This document shows, in pieces, positions 34,160 to 46,941 of a stretch of DNA of 64,000 nucleotides. The stretch is from Muricea muricata (taxonomy: Eukaryota; Cnidaria; Anthozoa; Malacalcyonacea; Plexauridae). Location: assembly GCA_963855995.1 (NCBI GenBank), contig OY979718.1, forward strand, positions 35,789,059-35,853,058, given 5' to 3'. The first letter of the stretch is position 1, and every line of letters starts with the position of its first letter. Both the position numbers and the translations under genes were made by a program. A model generated the notes under the pieces. That model made no database searches. It saw only the letters and a program-made list of their open reading frames with translations, and was not told the origin of the DNA.

Positions 34160-36886
34160 TCAAAACGAAAGCCTAACTATCGGCGGGTCAGATACAGAAA
34201 AATTTAAACTTTATCTAGAATTGAGAGTGATGGCAAACTATAAAGCTAATATTTAGGATTATTTTATGACCCCACTGAAAAACACTTCTGTGATGTGGGT
34301 ATCCTGGGTAAATATGAAGTTAATAATAATAATAATAATAATATTTCGTAAATCGTCTCCACAAAGCCAAGCAAGACGAATGCCGGTAAAAAACCCCCAT
34401 CGATATGGGAAAATATTTGGCCCATATGAACGCAACTTGTCCAATACTTTCTCGCTTAACGGGAAAACTTTCTGGCGTGTCAGCAACTTTTCTGTTGACA
34501 CTTTAAAAAATGGCGGACGAAGAAACTGCACGAAACTGGACGAGGCATGCAAGAAGAAAAGATGCAGAGTAAAAACAGAAAAATTTCCGATGGAGTGATG
34601 AGATGGTCGATCAGTTGATAGATTTTTTGCAGGCATACAAAATCGAGATGGAATTCAAAGGTTTAGAGTTCGATGCAGCAAATGTACAAAGTATACACGT
34701 CACAGGCACAGCTAGAAACTTTACCCGCTAAACGGGACAAGTTTTCCCATATGAACAGAACAAAATTATTTGGTGAGTCGAAATATTTTCTCGCTAACCG
34801 ACATAGCGTCTTCCCATGTGAACAGGCCCTTAGACACTTAAGAGCAACAGGCACTGAAGGTACAGAACATCCTAGGCCCTAGGCTGGGGCTCGATGTCCC
34901 AAAGTATTTCTTTGTGTAAGCAGTGATTGAACAGAAATAATGATGATGATAACAATAATGATAATAAATAATAATAATATTCATGTTTTCATTCATAATA
35001 AACAACCTGAGTGGAGTATGAAGTTCCTTTACGGATAAATTTTGTCCGTATTGAGACAGAATAAATCAATGATATGCCATTGCATCGGTGTTATATTCAA
35101 ATTTATCGATGTTATGTGCTAATGAATTGATGTTATAACATGAATTTATGTTCATACCTACGATAAAACTTCAAGGTATATAAACATATACAACTAAAAG
35201 ATGAGGAAACGGAAATTGGTACAACTAAAAGATAAGGAAACGGAAGAAAATTTGCAAAAACCGGAAGTAAGTATATTAGTAATCATGCAGTCCAGTTTGT
35301 AGGTGTCTACAGTTCGACCTCACTTCTACAGTCAGAGTTTGTAGGTGTCTACAGTTCGACCTACACAAGTAAAATTGTACTTTGTTTCTAGTGAAAGACG
35401 CCTGGATAGTATAATTGGTAGTTATTTGCCGATTTCAAAAGAAATCAGTCCGGTCTAATCAAAGCTCTAATTACAGCCCTGAAAGGCACACAAAGGTCCG
35501 TTTATTTCACAAACTATTTATGCATGTAATCGTACACTGCATGCATATTGTGGATAAGAAGCTGTCCGGTTACGATTCAGTATTCGCTTTTCTCAGTATA
35601 ATTTTTCTTTTGAAGTCCGGCCAGTCGGAAGAACGGCTTTCTACCGGTACCATATCCACTTTAATAAATAAACCAATTCGCAAAAAAATTATTTGTGTTA
35701 GGAAGCAAACTTGACGCTCAGAGTTGAAATCTTGAAGACAGCATGGTGCTTAACGTGCTATACTCCAAGTATCATATCTTTTGATCATATTCAAATTATA
35801 CTTACATGCGTTTTTTTACCAATTTACTTCCGTTTCCTGATCTTTTAGTTGTACCAATGTCCGTTTTTGCCGTTTCTAAGAAAGCAAGCACAAATTACGC
35901 GCAGTGGATTCATGCCACATTGCTAAATGCTTTCCTGAAAGTTCAGAGTAAAAACAACGCTTTAAGCCGTCTTTCAAAACTCGAGTATATTGCTGTGCAT
36001 ATGAGAACTTTAAAGTTAGAGTGGTTCAGAGTAGTTATTGTTAAAGCAATGCTTTTTCATATTTTAAATTTGCATTGAAAATTTTACAGCACCGGGGATT
36101 GCACTATTTACACTGTACGAAATGTATCGAAGTTCTTTTTAAATCACTTCCAAAGCAAAGTGATTGCTGCGACGTTGTGTGAACAGCGCCCCCAATTCGG
36201 TATGAACGCTCCGAACGAATACAGTATGGTGTAACAACATGATTTCATCCCCACAATTCATGAATCGTTAATTTTAAATTGTAGAACTGCTTCTCGCACC
36301 ACACAGGGATAGGCGGTTGGGCGGTAATTTGCAATTGACGATTATGCGGAACTGTGGGCATGAGAACATGCTGGGTCTTAGAACCATTAACTAAATAGAG
36401 TCCTCGTATCTTTGGCACTGCCTGTCGGTATTGTTTCAAGTTTGATTCCCATTCCCATTTGCAGTTCCCAATCCCCGTTTCCATTCCCCTTTCCCGTTTC
36501 GAGTTCCCGTTGCCTTGCCTGTTTCCATTGCAGGCTCCCGGTTCCCATTCCCCGTTTCTTACTAAAACATCTAAGAGGGGCAGACAAGAGATCAACACTG
36601 CAGATGCAAGTATGCTTCACGTTTCCGCACCAAGTACGAGCTATGTTACAGCGGCCAGTCTTTCAAAACCCGTTAAGTTAACCTTCGGTTACGTAAATTT
36701 CCTAGCAGTTTATTTTTAGGAATATTTCTTGAGAAATCTTGACAGCATGGATCAGTGGTTGTTTTGGTTTCTGGGGTCAGTTGTTTAAAAGCGGGTACTT
36801 GCTTAACGTAAAATTCAAAAGAAATTTTACTGCAGCTTGTCTACAAGATTATAAATATTTCTTTGCATATCTAGTAGTTCTGGCTT
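34160..36886. other. Intergenic repeats between the LINE cluster and PUS7
   Basis: No host gene was seen. Contents: (AAT)n tracts (34318-34345, 34950-34980), a repeat with CCCATATGAAC motifs (34420-34830), a direct duplication TTTGTAGGTGTCTACAGTTCGACCT (about 35297 and 35338), inverted copies of CTAAAAGAT.AGGAAACGGA (about 35192 and 35223 against about 35835), and a CCCATTCCC-type low-complexity tract (36435-36565). Confidence 0.45.
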
Positions 36887-37070
36887 CAGTGGCGGCGCCA
36901 GCGCGATAAGTGAGGGGGACAAATTCATATATTCGTGTTCTGCACAATTAATTTCTTTTGAAATCGAATCGACTTCAAGTGAAGTCGATTCGATTTCAAC
37001 AGAAATTAATTGTGCAGAACACGAATATATGAATATGTCCCCCTCACTTATCGCGCTGGCGCCGCTACAG
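36887..37070. mobile_element. hAT-type hairpin MITE, 184 bp
   Basis: Perfect 8-bp target duplication TCTGGCTT (36879-36886 and 37071-37078). The ends CAGTGGCGGCGCCAGCGCG and complement give arms that pair nearly to the centre. The inner sequence TTCATATATTCGTGTTCTGC is shared with 24085-24272. It lies in the 3' flank of PUS7. Confidence 0.88.
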
Positions 37071-37326
37071 TCTGGCTTCCGAAGTTTTGATAGAAACGGA
37101 CAGGTGGCAATATAAAATCTAAAACAATGGTTAAACTCTAATCCAGGGCTTTGAACAACTGGCCCTTGAAGTTCGGAAGTGAAAAGGCGTGCAAAAATAC
37201 AGAAGTAAAACAGGAGAGATTTAGATTCTTTGTCGAGTATCAGGGCAAAACAGTGAGAATTTTGTAACAACAACATTAAAATATGAATCTGGCCATACCA
37301 AGAATCGCTAACAAAGTTTGAATTCT

Positions 37327-37579
37327 TTAGTATTTATTAAGAGAAGAGTGATAGTTTGGGGAAGTGTCAGTTTTGAGAATTTCACGTACTAACATCGTAG
37401 CGTAGGCAGATGCTGGCAGATCAAACTCCAGCTTAAGTGCTCGAAAATGCCCATCACTCACAGGCACTGGCTCGGAAACGGACGTCATGCGCTCGTAATC
37501 AGTACGAACCAACGAAACTGTGGGGTCATCGTAGCCAACTGTTCCCCATGTGATGTGGTTTGGTCGTACTATCACGTGT
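37327..37579 (-). CDS. PUS7: PUS7 pseudouridine synthase, exon 6 (C-terminus)
   Basis: The acceptor AG (37581-37580) completes the Arg codon begun by exon 5, giving AYRHVIVRPNHITW and then VGYDDP, FRALKLEFDLPASAYATMLVREILK and the stop. These are the conserved last blocks of the TruD/PUS7 family. Confidence 0.92.
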
Positions 37580-39251
37580 CTTAAACAAAAATTGAATAGA
37601 ATGAGGACGGTCTGGCCCTGTTTAGACGGTCTGGCCCTGTTTAACCGAGCTGATTTGTGTCATGGAAATGTTTTCTCTCTGACGAGAGAAAACTTTTAAT
37701 CACCCAAAGATTAGTTTAAAGTATTACAATCTGGATAAGTCGTTCACATTTACTTTTATTAGTCTTAAGACAAATTTTGAAGCTGCTGCAAGGATAACCC
37801 AGCCCGGTTAACCGGGCTATAGCCCTTCTCATTATTTGGGATTAGAGACAGGATACTAACATCACGATTTCATCTATCTGGATGTCATGCACCCAGGTGA
37901 GCTCGGTGTTCACTGTCGTGACATTTAAGTACATTTTGGTATTTCATATTGGACTGTAGCTACGAACTTTTAGTTACATTTAGGTACGTCATATTGAACA
38001 TGTGTGGATAATCAACTCAACAAGCACGAATCAATGGCATCATTTTATATTTTTAAAACTCTAAATCGGAGCTATTAAACTCATTTAATTTCAGCAAAAG
38101 ATCTCAACAAAACGCACATTTTAACATGTATATTGAAACATCTAAACTGCAAAAAGTTTCTAGGTGCAAAATTTCTCACCCAAAATGACATATTTCGATA
38201 TCATCGTCGCTGCCATCGCGCACATTACACAACGTTTAAAAAACACATTTTAACATGTATACTGCGACTTAACGGGAACAAGGTTCCCCGTGCAAAATTC
38301 TCAACCATGTTTTAAAACGACAAATTTTGAAGGATTCGGAGAAGGGGCAATGAGCTAAAGTTTTGAACGCGTTTGAAACTTTCGATTGCACAATTGACAA
38401 TGCTTCCACTTGAAAGCGTCGCATTCTATTTTACTCTGATTCATGGCAATGTTTGGCACAGTGTATAGTTACTGTAATGCTTCCAGGCTAAACGCGAGTC
38501 ACCCCACTTAGATGTGCAGCAGGAACTCTGAATTGTCTTATACAAAATCTACAGGACAATAGCAGGCAATAAAATATAACAGCCAAACATAGGAATGATA
38601 GAAAATGCACTAATTTTACGACGATTAGAGCCATGTATAGGAACAAGCTATTTTTAGGAAGTGGACATGTATGATGTCGACAGCAATAACGCCAAGGGAC
38701 CGGCTTTTTCGAATGCCGTTAAGCTTAAACCTGCGTTAACGCAAAATTCAAAAACTTGTTGAAAACCTTGGGATTATTTCCTCCGAAACCTTTCCTGGCT
38801 CAATGGTTGTTTTGTTTTCTGAAGTTTTGAAATAAACGAATGTGTATAGAAATAGAAAGACTAAACCAGTATGTGAAACTTGAATCCAGGTTTACAACTA
38901 ACTCAGCTTTGGGCCCCAGGCCTTAAAATCCGCCAGTTCAAAACAATATTGCCTATACAAAGATTTTGCCATCCAAAATGGCAGATTTTACGTCTCATAA
39001 CGTGAGAAAGTGTAATGGACCAATTCCCTATTTGACAAACGTTTGAGTTTGGGAAAATCTATTAGCAAAGCTGGAAAGAGCATGCTAAATTTAGTAAAGT
39101 TGTGAAATTTGGTTACAAAATATTGTAAAATGTGTAAAATATAGTCCTGTGAAGTTCGCAAATTTGTATCAGTTTTTAAGAGTGTCTAATAGGGAATTGT
39201 TCCATTGCCACTCGGTGAGAGCAGACCATCATCTATCACTTTGATACGTAC

Positions 39252-39471
39252 CTATACGCTCCAGAAAGAGAATAATCTTTCACTTTATGTCGCATGTTGT
39301 TAATATCTATACCATCACGTGATAACAGTTCTTCATACCACGCTCGTGCAGCATGCTGTGGATAGGTGACGTCATAACCAGGCAAGGGCATAATCACATC
39401 ATGAATGGTGTACGAGTTCAGGTCCTCTGTGGTAAGGAGCTTTACACATTCACTCGAGGTGAATTGATCGT
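39252..39471 (-). CDS. PUS7: PUS7 pseudouridine synthase, exon 5
   Basis: Acceptor TTTTCAG before 39471 and donor GTACGT after 39252. It encodes [19 protein letters not shown] and [17 protein letters not shown], strongly conserved in the TruD-domain core of PUS7. The length of 220 nt gives phases that fit exons 4 and 6. Confidence 0.93.
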
Positions 39472-40765
39472 CTGAAAATAATTTGTACAAGGGGGTGATT
39501 AGGAGACATACTGTTAAATAAAAGAGATTTGTCATACATCTTGGTTTTGCTGAGCACATCGTCCATCTACCTATACGATCAGCAGCTGTGATTGGCTGAT
39601 GAAAACAATAAAAGACAACAAAACTATAGAAATTGAGATTCTAAAGAACAATCATAAACACTGATCACTATTGTCTCAGGAAGCTAATCACAAACGTGTT
39701 CATATTAGGTAGGTCTTTAAGCCCCGCTAACACGATACGACATGTTGAATGCGATTCCCATTCTTTCATATGAAAACGACTGCTAGCGCCATTATTTCAG
39801 CTTATCAGTTACAAACAAAGTTCAAAATATGACGTCTTTGCACACATTTACTCAATTACAAACGCCAAAATCAGAATCGCATGCAACATGTCGCACCCTA
39901 CATACAGGGAACAATTCAATAAGAGTGTTAACATAATTAGTCTAATTTGCTAGCATTTACATATCAATTTAGCAAATCGAGGCCGCTTTTTTGAATTTTT
40001 TTATTACAAACAAATACACTCTAAAATATATAATTCATAGCTATTTACAGTGCTTTGGTACATTACCGGATGAAGTTTATACGTCAGAATAACAGGATGG
40101 TGATTGGAAAACATTAAAAATATGCTGTTAAATCGGTAACGATGCGATGTCGTATACTAAATCGTTTGCAACTTGTTGCATTTGTTGTTTATAGGACAAT
40201 TTCTTTGAAAGGGTTTAATACGGTATACATACAACCCATCTTGGTTTTGCTAAATTAATAGATCTCCTAAGCTTACATGTAAATTAAGCAATTTCAGATC
40301 AAGTGATTGTTTAATAGCCAATAAAAGTCAGTCATTCTGATCACATGAAAGCTGAACATCCACAAGTGCACAATGCAGCCCTTTGGGGGATTTGGCATAT
40401 TTGTGATATTTAGGACATTGAAATGTATAAGTTTTATTCCTAGAGAAAAAAGGCATCTTCATGGTCTTTACGTTACCTGAGTTAATGTCATTTAAGTTAA
40501 TGCAAATTCGTGTTTCATTGTTTCGAGCTTCAAAAATGACTTAAATGACGTCAGTTCATCTAACTTAAACAACCAAAAAACATCAAGATAAAGGTTTTGT
40601 CTAAAATAATTTATTGCATTTCGTCTTAAAATGTGCTAAATTTTACTAAGAAGTATGTCAAATCCCAAATTCCCAAATGACAGCATCTGCACTTTAAACC
40701 TTATTGAAGAAATCAGCAGTCTTCAGCGATGTTTCAGCAGGTTTAGTATGCGATTACTATCTTAC

Positions 40766-40835
40766 CTAATGATGTTTTACTTGAATTTGTTTTATCAAAA
40801 ACCAAATCACCCACAACAGGTTCAAGACCCAATTC
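40766..40835 (-). CDS. PUS7: PUS7 pseudouridine synthase, exon 4 (70-nt microexon)
   Basis: Too short for ORF detection. On the minus strand, TCTCTGTAG precedes 40835 and GTAAGA follows 40766. The exon encodes ELGLEPVVGDLVFDK, matching the conserved 'YGL.PV.GDLV' segment that must lie between exons 3 and 5. It starts in phase 0, where exon 3 ends. It ends with one base, G, that joins AC of exon 5 to give Asp. A length of 3n+1 is what the flanking phases require. Confidence 0.9.
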
Positions 40836-40993
40836 CTACAGAGAAAAAGAAAACAACACGAAATGTAAATTATATGCTAATAATGTTTTCTTTTAACTGA
40901 ATTATAAACTGCACAACTACACAGAAATCATTATAAAGGGCAAAACTCGATGAAGTCAAAGGCATATACGCGTGAAAACGCACAAGTTGTTAC

Positions 40994-41505
40994 CATAGGC
41001 GGCCCAATTCAGTGTGTAGTTTCATATAGAGATCAGTAGCGAGCGGTAGCGTATTGTATTGTTTTACATATATAAGATACATAAGGTTGGCAACTAAATT
41101 TAACCTGACGAGCATATGACTTTTGTTAAACACAAAATACATCGCTCCTGGAATTAAAAACAGGTAAAAAATTATAACACATTAATCTCCGATAATTTTA
41201 CCACACATACTCAATGAAATTTGTCTTCAATGTTTCCGAATGGCTGCAAAATTTGAACTTATTTTTCATGTATTGACAAAAAATATCTTGTCCCGATGCG
41301 GGATGCCAGAGGTTGGCGTTGTTATAATTTTTTACCTGTTTTTAATTCCACGAGCGATGTATTTTGTGTTTAACAAAAGCCATATGTTCGTCAGGTTAAA
41401 TTTAGTTGCCAACCTTATGTATCTTATATATGTAAAACAATACGCTACCGCTCGCTACTGATCTCTATATGAAACTACACACTGAATTAGGCCGCCTAGC
41501 CTATG
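40994..41505. mobile_element. 512-bp palindromic MITE with 8-bp duplication, PUS7 intron 3
   Basis: Target duplication GTTGTTAC (40986-40993 and 41506-41513). The ends CATAGGC...GCCTATG and almost the whole unit are inverted copies (CGAGCGGTAGCGTATTGTAT and its complement, and so on). An 8-bp duplication suggests hAT-type mobilisation. The right border abuts a degenerate ACAAG tandem array. Confidence 0.8.
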
Positions 41506-41890
41506 GTTGTTACAAGTCTGGAAACAAGTTGTAACAAGTGTGTTCACAAGCTGTCAACGGATTGTGTTCGCAACTGCTTGTTCCACGTTTGTCATGACAA
41601 AATTTGCAACAAGCTGTCAACAGCTTGTAACAAGGTTGTTACAGGTTGGGTGGAACAAGTCGGATATAACATATAACAAGAATTTTACAAGACTGACGAA
41701 ACAAGGTTGTAACAATATTGTTATATCATGAATGTAACAGACTTACTGGAACAACCTTGTGACAAGTCTGATAATATTAATTAACAAGGTTGTTACAAGT
41801 TTATAACAGCTTGTTACAAACTTGTAACAATAAGTGCGAACACAACTTGCTTGTTAGCAGACTAGCTACAAGTTGTGAGATTCTAACGTG
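41506..41890. repeat. Degenerate tandem array of TTGTTACAAG-type units
   Basis: Many diverged short units alternating AACAAG, CTTGTAACA and CTGTCAACA. The period is irregular, so it looks like an old satellite-like or hairpin-rich repeat. Confidence 0.7.
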
Positions 41891-41991
41891 TTACCAGGTG
41901 TGTTCGCTCCATTCACTCTCATAATATTCATTCTCTCATTATCACCTCCCCCACTGTACTGTGGTTTACGCACTTTATACATATATCTTAT

Positions 41992-42125
41992 TGAATGGTT
42001 TGACATATAATCCGGCCGAGTATTTTACGAGTTTCGAACGTATTTTTCCTAGCCCTGAAAGGGCGAGGAAAAATGCGAGAAACGAGTAAAATGCTCGGCC
42101 GGATTATATGTCAAACCATTCAATG
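41992..42125. mobile_element. Perfect hairpin MITE, PUS7 intron 3
   Basis: The left arm TTGAATGGTTTGACATATAA continues to GGCCGAGTATTTTACGAG, and the right arm is its complement. The loop centres on CCCTGAAAGGG. No coding capacity. Confidence 0.65.
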
Positions 42126-42830
42126 GGATTTTTATTATATGACATACCTGCAAAAGAACTTTTCCTTCGTTTTTCGGAGGATTTACATGTATGTGGCCTT
42201 GTGAACGGCAAATTATTTCAAGTGAAATGAGAACAACAATAAAAGAAGTTGCGAGTTGCATACTAAATAAGGAAAAACCGTTTACACTGACATCATCATT
42301 CTTTAATCTGATTGGATAAAATATTACAAATACAAAAACTTGTCAATCAAGTTTTACATTTTTCATTTTGACTGCAAAAAGTCGGATTTTTGCTTCGTCT
42401 ACACCAAAAAAACCGGTATAGACGAGGGCAAATACGGCTTTTACCGTGTAATCCGCTCTCAGATTTTTCGTGTTCTCGTGACCTTATTTGGTAAAATGGC
42501 GTCATTGTCATATAATAAATATCTTTATTAAAGCCACCCTATCAAAGATTCAATGCAATGATACTAACGACGTTCAGGCTCTGCACTACCGCTACCGCAA
42601 TCTGTCTTTTAGCCAATCAGATGTGTTGCATCCTCCTGATCAGTCAATCAAGTCCCTTGTAATTCAGGAAAGGTAGTGGTAGTCAAATCTGAGCCTCGCT
42701 TCTATCGTGCTGTGAGGGCTCATTTATGTTGCTGTTCAATCAACACGTGTGTCATGATTTATAGCTACTACTAGTTAACTTGCGACTCAAAAAGCCACTC
42801 TTCCCAAGTGCTGCATAGAAGCATAGACAA

Positions 42831-43105
42831 TCAAAGGAATGGCATGGAAACGCGAACTAAAGCATAAACGACATCCGTGATACGGCCTCATACGCTTTAC
42901 CTTGGACCTTGTACAGTAATTTCAATTTAAATATATCCCAGAACTTTGTATCGACGTACTTGAAACATGAAAGCATTTAAAAGTCGTGAGTTCCATGTAA
43001 ATACAAAGTCCTGGAGTATATTTAAAGTGAAAATACAGGGCCCCAAAGTAAAGCGTATCAGGTCATTAGCGTTTTAGCTCGCGTTTCCAATCCATTCCTT
43101 TGATT
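42831..43105. mobile_element. Inverted-repeat MITE, PUS7 intron 3
   Basis: The left end TCAAAGGAATGGCATGGAAA and the right end TTTCCAATCCATTCCTTTGA are inverted copies. No coding capacity. Confidence 0.6.
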
Positions 43106-43110
43106 AGAGA

Positions 43111-43640
43111 CCTTTAGCATTGCGTTTTTTTTGAACCGCGAACCTCAAGAAATCACATGACCAGTCCTTGGCGTCGCGTTTGACGTAAATTTCTGGCGTT
43201 TTCGACGGCAAAGTATAGGATTTCAGGTAAGTCGATTACCTCAGCTTTTGTTTGCCTGAATATTGTTTTTTCTAGCGTGTATCTGTCGTTGGTATACAGA
43301 AGAAAGTGTGTTCTTTCACTTGCAATACAATTTGGTGTTGTAAATATTGCTGTTTAGTTTGAAACTATCACAAACATCGAGCATCACTTACCATGAATGA
43401 AATTCAATATAGCGGTTGTTCTCAAAATTCAACACTACAATAAGCGTTGCAAATAAAAAAAGTAAAACAATATAAACAATACCTTCTTGCTGCCGCCATG
43501 TTTATTACCCAAAATTCCGCTACACGTTTTGACGAAAAAACGCTTTGCTAAAATGTCGCAACTTTGACGGAAACGTCAAACGCGAAACTGCAGTTTGACG
43601 TTTGCGGTACCACGCAAAAACGCAATGCTAAAGGTGTCTA
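43111..43640. mobile_element. Inverted-repeat MITE, PUS7 intron 3
   Basis: The ends AGACCTTTAGCATTGCGTTTT and its complement (AAAACGCAATGCTAAAGGTGTCT) bracket about 530 bp without an ORF. Possible ATTA at both flanks. Confidence 0.6.
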
Positions 43641-43779
43641 TTATCTATAACGAAACTAAACTTGGAAAGGTTCCCAGAGAAAGGGGGATCCCCCATTAAC
43701 ACACACCCCCTCTGCCTTCTATACCGCTACTCTTTCCCACAGCCGACAACTGTATCAACCTATGAACATGCACCACTAC

Positions 43780-44081
43780 CTTGATTCGTTTTGACACAAC
43801 GAGATTCCAAATGTAACTCTGGTACGCATGAACATACATCAGTCTTGTGTTTCTAGGTAAAACCTTGATTGCCAAGACAAAATCTTTGCCGTGCTTTGTT
43901 AAACCTTCAAGGAGAAATGTTTCCAAACACTTCTTTCCTTGTAGCATCTGCAGAGATTCTTTCGAGTTCTTTGTTTTTATCCAATGCTCATATGCTTTGC
44001 TTAACACATCATCGTGATCACAGCGTGATCCAAGAATCAGATCAACAGCCTCAGACCACTCACTCTTCAGAAGAGACAAAC
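43780..44081 (-). CDS. PUS7: PUS7 pseudouridine synthase, exon 3
   Basis: Acceptor TAAG before 44081, donor GTAGTG after 43780. It encodes SEWSEAVDLIL, LLEGLTKHGKDFVLAIK and the highly conserved PRNTRLMYVHAYQSYIWN...SKRI of the TruD domain. The exon is 302 nt, entering in phase 1 and leaving in phase 0. Confidence 0.93.
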
Positions 44082-45288
44082 CTTACAAGCAAACAGTAAC
44101 ATTATAATAGTTCATCTCCGGTGCAATTATAAATTTTGGTTGACCATGCATGGACAAGTGGTCATATGACTATGCGATCAGATACTCCGTATACTACCAA
44201 GCAACAGTTATTTGAGGTCAATCAGTTATATTGTGTAACAACCAATTGAAAGCAAAACTTCGTATAACGCAGGATTGTTTTGGTAGAAAGAGATTAAAAG
44301 ATCAAATCTTCCGGCATTATATTCTCAGTGACTGCGAACAGTGTTTGTGATGTCCTAAACAATGTCTTAACAACGCAAGAAACACGCGACACGCGTCCCG
44401 AAGAACAGTTTTTAGCCTACACTATACTAATCAGTACTCGAATTTCATTGGCTAATGCTTTAAGCAAGTAACACGTGTAATATATTTTTTGCAATCGTTA
44501 CCGAAAGTTAAAATGATTTAATTTTCAGCAACGTTGCCGAAGAGATTAAATTACAATTGCGTTGTCGCGCAGAACATAACACAATGGCATTTTTATCTCT
44601 CGCGCCAGCAATGCAATGAAATTCGACCCGTTGCGTTGCCGCGCATGGAAAAAATCGCACGTGTAAGTACAATTTCAGGCAAAGCGTCGCAATTTTTATC
44701 AAGTAAAGTAAAGCTTATTTCCCGCTCTCGTATTTCGCTATCGAAAAATCTAATTGTCTTTTCGCTCTGTCGGCAAAAGGTCAGAGAAAAATTGCAAATT
44801 TTCAACAAAATTCTTCAGCGGCGAATGCATGTAAAAAATTATTACTTCAGTTGTGATTTTTTTACTCACAGTATACAGGTATAGTATGTTCCTGAAGCAC
44901 TTGACTGAAAATTAATGATACAGGTGGAAGATTTAATCTTTTGAAGTTTGAAAACTGAAAAGATCTTTTCTCCCCAATCGTGAAAGCGTGGATCGTTACT
45001 ATACATATTTAATTTACTGTCGACCATACTTTATAGTTCCTGCTTGTAGAAATAGATATTTCATTAAAACCCTCTACAAATTTCTTTATAAGCAAAAAAT
45101 CGCAATGTAGCCGGTGGTCAGTCGAAAAGTAGACGGCGATATACCGCCGCTAACAGGTGCATGCCGCAATAACTGACAATCCTGGTCAACACGTTATATA
45201 TAAAAATTAAATAGTCTTCAACATCTTATACGCAAGCCAAAACAACTCACAATCACTGTCCGTCGTAGTTTTTAGCAATTCCACTTAC

Positions 45289-45804
45289 CTATACCATGCG
45301 TAGCATTTCGACTTGATCCAAATCTTTGCAAACCGTAATAATTAATAAAGCCGATATTCTTCAGTGAAGACATTCCAGCTTCTATCTGTTTAATACTCCC
45401 ATCAATATTTCTTAACACAACAACAAACGTATTTCCTTTCAAATCCCCAAGTTTTAATGGCACTTTCTTGAACTCGAAGTTTCCAACCTTGACTTTATCG
45501 AGTACTTTGTTCAGACCTTGAAGATTACGTGCGTCAATGCGAAAGACTGACACACTCTGTACCGTGATAGCGCGGCCATCTTTAGTTCCTGCGTACGAAA
45601 ATCTATCTGGCTTTATTTTTAAACATTTTGCAAGTAAATTAATCGCTTGCATCGTGTCTTTGTTTTCTTTGTACATCAGGAAATGACAATATTCCCCTCG
45701 ATCTTTAGGCCAGTCGTTCTTTCGTCTTCGCTTGTTATCTGATTGGCCTGCATAGAAAGCCCGAATAACCTTATGACCAGCATCATCGTCAGTTGTGTCA
45801 CTTT
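45289..45804 (-). CDS. PUS7: PUS7 pseudouridine synthase, exon 2 (catalytic Asp)
   Basis: Acceptor TTTACAG before 45804, donor GTAAGT after 45289. It encodes DWPKDRGEYCHFLMYKENKD and then FSYAGTKDGRAITVQ. The Asp of GTKD (about residue 245 from the ATG at 47449) is the TruD-family nucleophile for uridine-to-pseudouridine conversion in tRNA, snRNA and mRNA. Conserved LKLGDLKGNTF and GFINYYGLQRFG follow. Confidence 0.95.
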
Positions 45805-46863
45805 CTGTAAAGAGCAGTAGGAAAACATACTAATCAAGACTAATGCTCTGGGGCCGGTTGTACGTTAAGTAGAAAGCTCTATCCACCACATGTTGGTTTT
45901 TTCAACTGCTGCAAAAGGGCATAAACCAATGACACCAAGAGTATCGATATGCTCAAGCAAGTTTTGAATACTTGAAGGCAACTCAATAGCTTTTCACATC
46001 TCAATACGAAGAAATTTTACTAGTATCTTGATTTTCAATACTTCACAAACCTGACAGAATCTTCAAAACTTGAAAGTGGATGTTAAAAGTTGTAGAGTTT
46101 GAGATCTACAGATGACTGCAGTTTGAAAACAGTCCGAAAATGCATTACATTTTAAAACCAGCAAAGTAAATAAAACATTATATAGTATACTGCTGCTGTA
46201 AATCATAAGTCAGTAATCATACATGACTGGCCGGATAGACACGTGGTGACAATACATATGCAAATTATTCATTTGGCAAGAGTTTCACAAACACATACAT
46301 TTACCATAGCATGCTTTACAATATGTTGCAACAACTTTTGGTTTCACCAATCTAGAATGCAACAGGTTATAAATCTAGATACAATTTAAGCCAAGTCCAC
46401 AATAGTAGAATGCAAAATGGTGTTCATGGCAAGTAATGTCAGCATATACAGAAATGTTAATGTTACTGTATAACTGAGCACTATACTAAATATTCATGTA
46501 TATTAATAGCTATGAAGAATCAAAACTTTTCATATCTTTCCTAGAAGACAATATAATGTGTTAGAATTAAGAATTTGCACAAACATTACTTTTCTGTACT
46601 CCTATAAATTTCTATATGACAAATATTGCAAATCAAAAATGCTAATCTTGCTTAATAATGTAATACTCAAAGAACTCAATGATGATAAGTTCCATTAGGA
46701 CTGCACTGTAGGACCATTTTTCCTTCATGGACACATTTTTAAATTGTCCCATTAGCACCATCTTTTTTCAAAAATCATAACACAAAAAATGATTCTGCAA
46801 TAAAATTTTTGCATTATATGTACTTTAAACTATTACTCTCCACAGCAGTGCCCAGAACTTTAA

Positions 46864-46882
46864 CCCCCCCCCCCCCCCCCCC
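46864..46882. repeat. Poly-C run
   Basis: 19 consecutive C within intron 1 of PUS7, close to the exon 1 donor. Confidence 0.9.
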
Positions 46883-46941
46883 AACTAAACAAATCAATCA
46901 CAAAGACTACTAATTAATCTATCTATATGTTATTAAATTAC

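Noticed and set aside
40655..40900. Plus-strand ORF of 81 codons
   Set aside because: It is antisense to the PUS7 microexon at 40766-40835 and shows no similarity of its own.
43780..43850. CRISPR arrays, tRNA or rRNA genes anywhere in the window
   Set aside because: None found by eye: the tandem repeats lack spacer structure and no tRNA arm pattern was convincing. The coordinates given are nominal.
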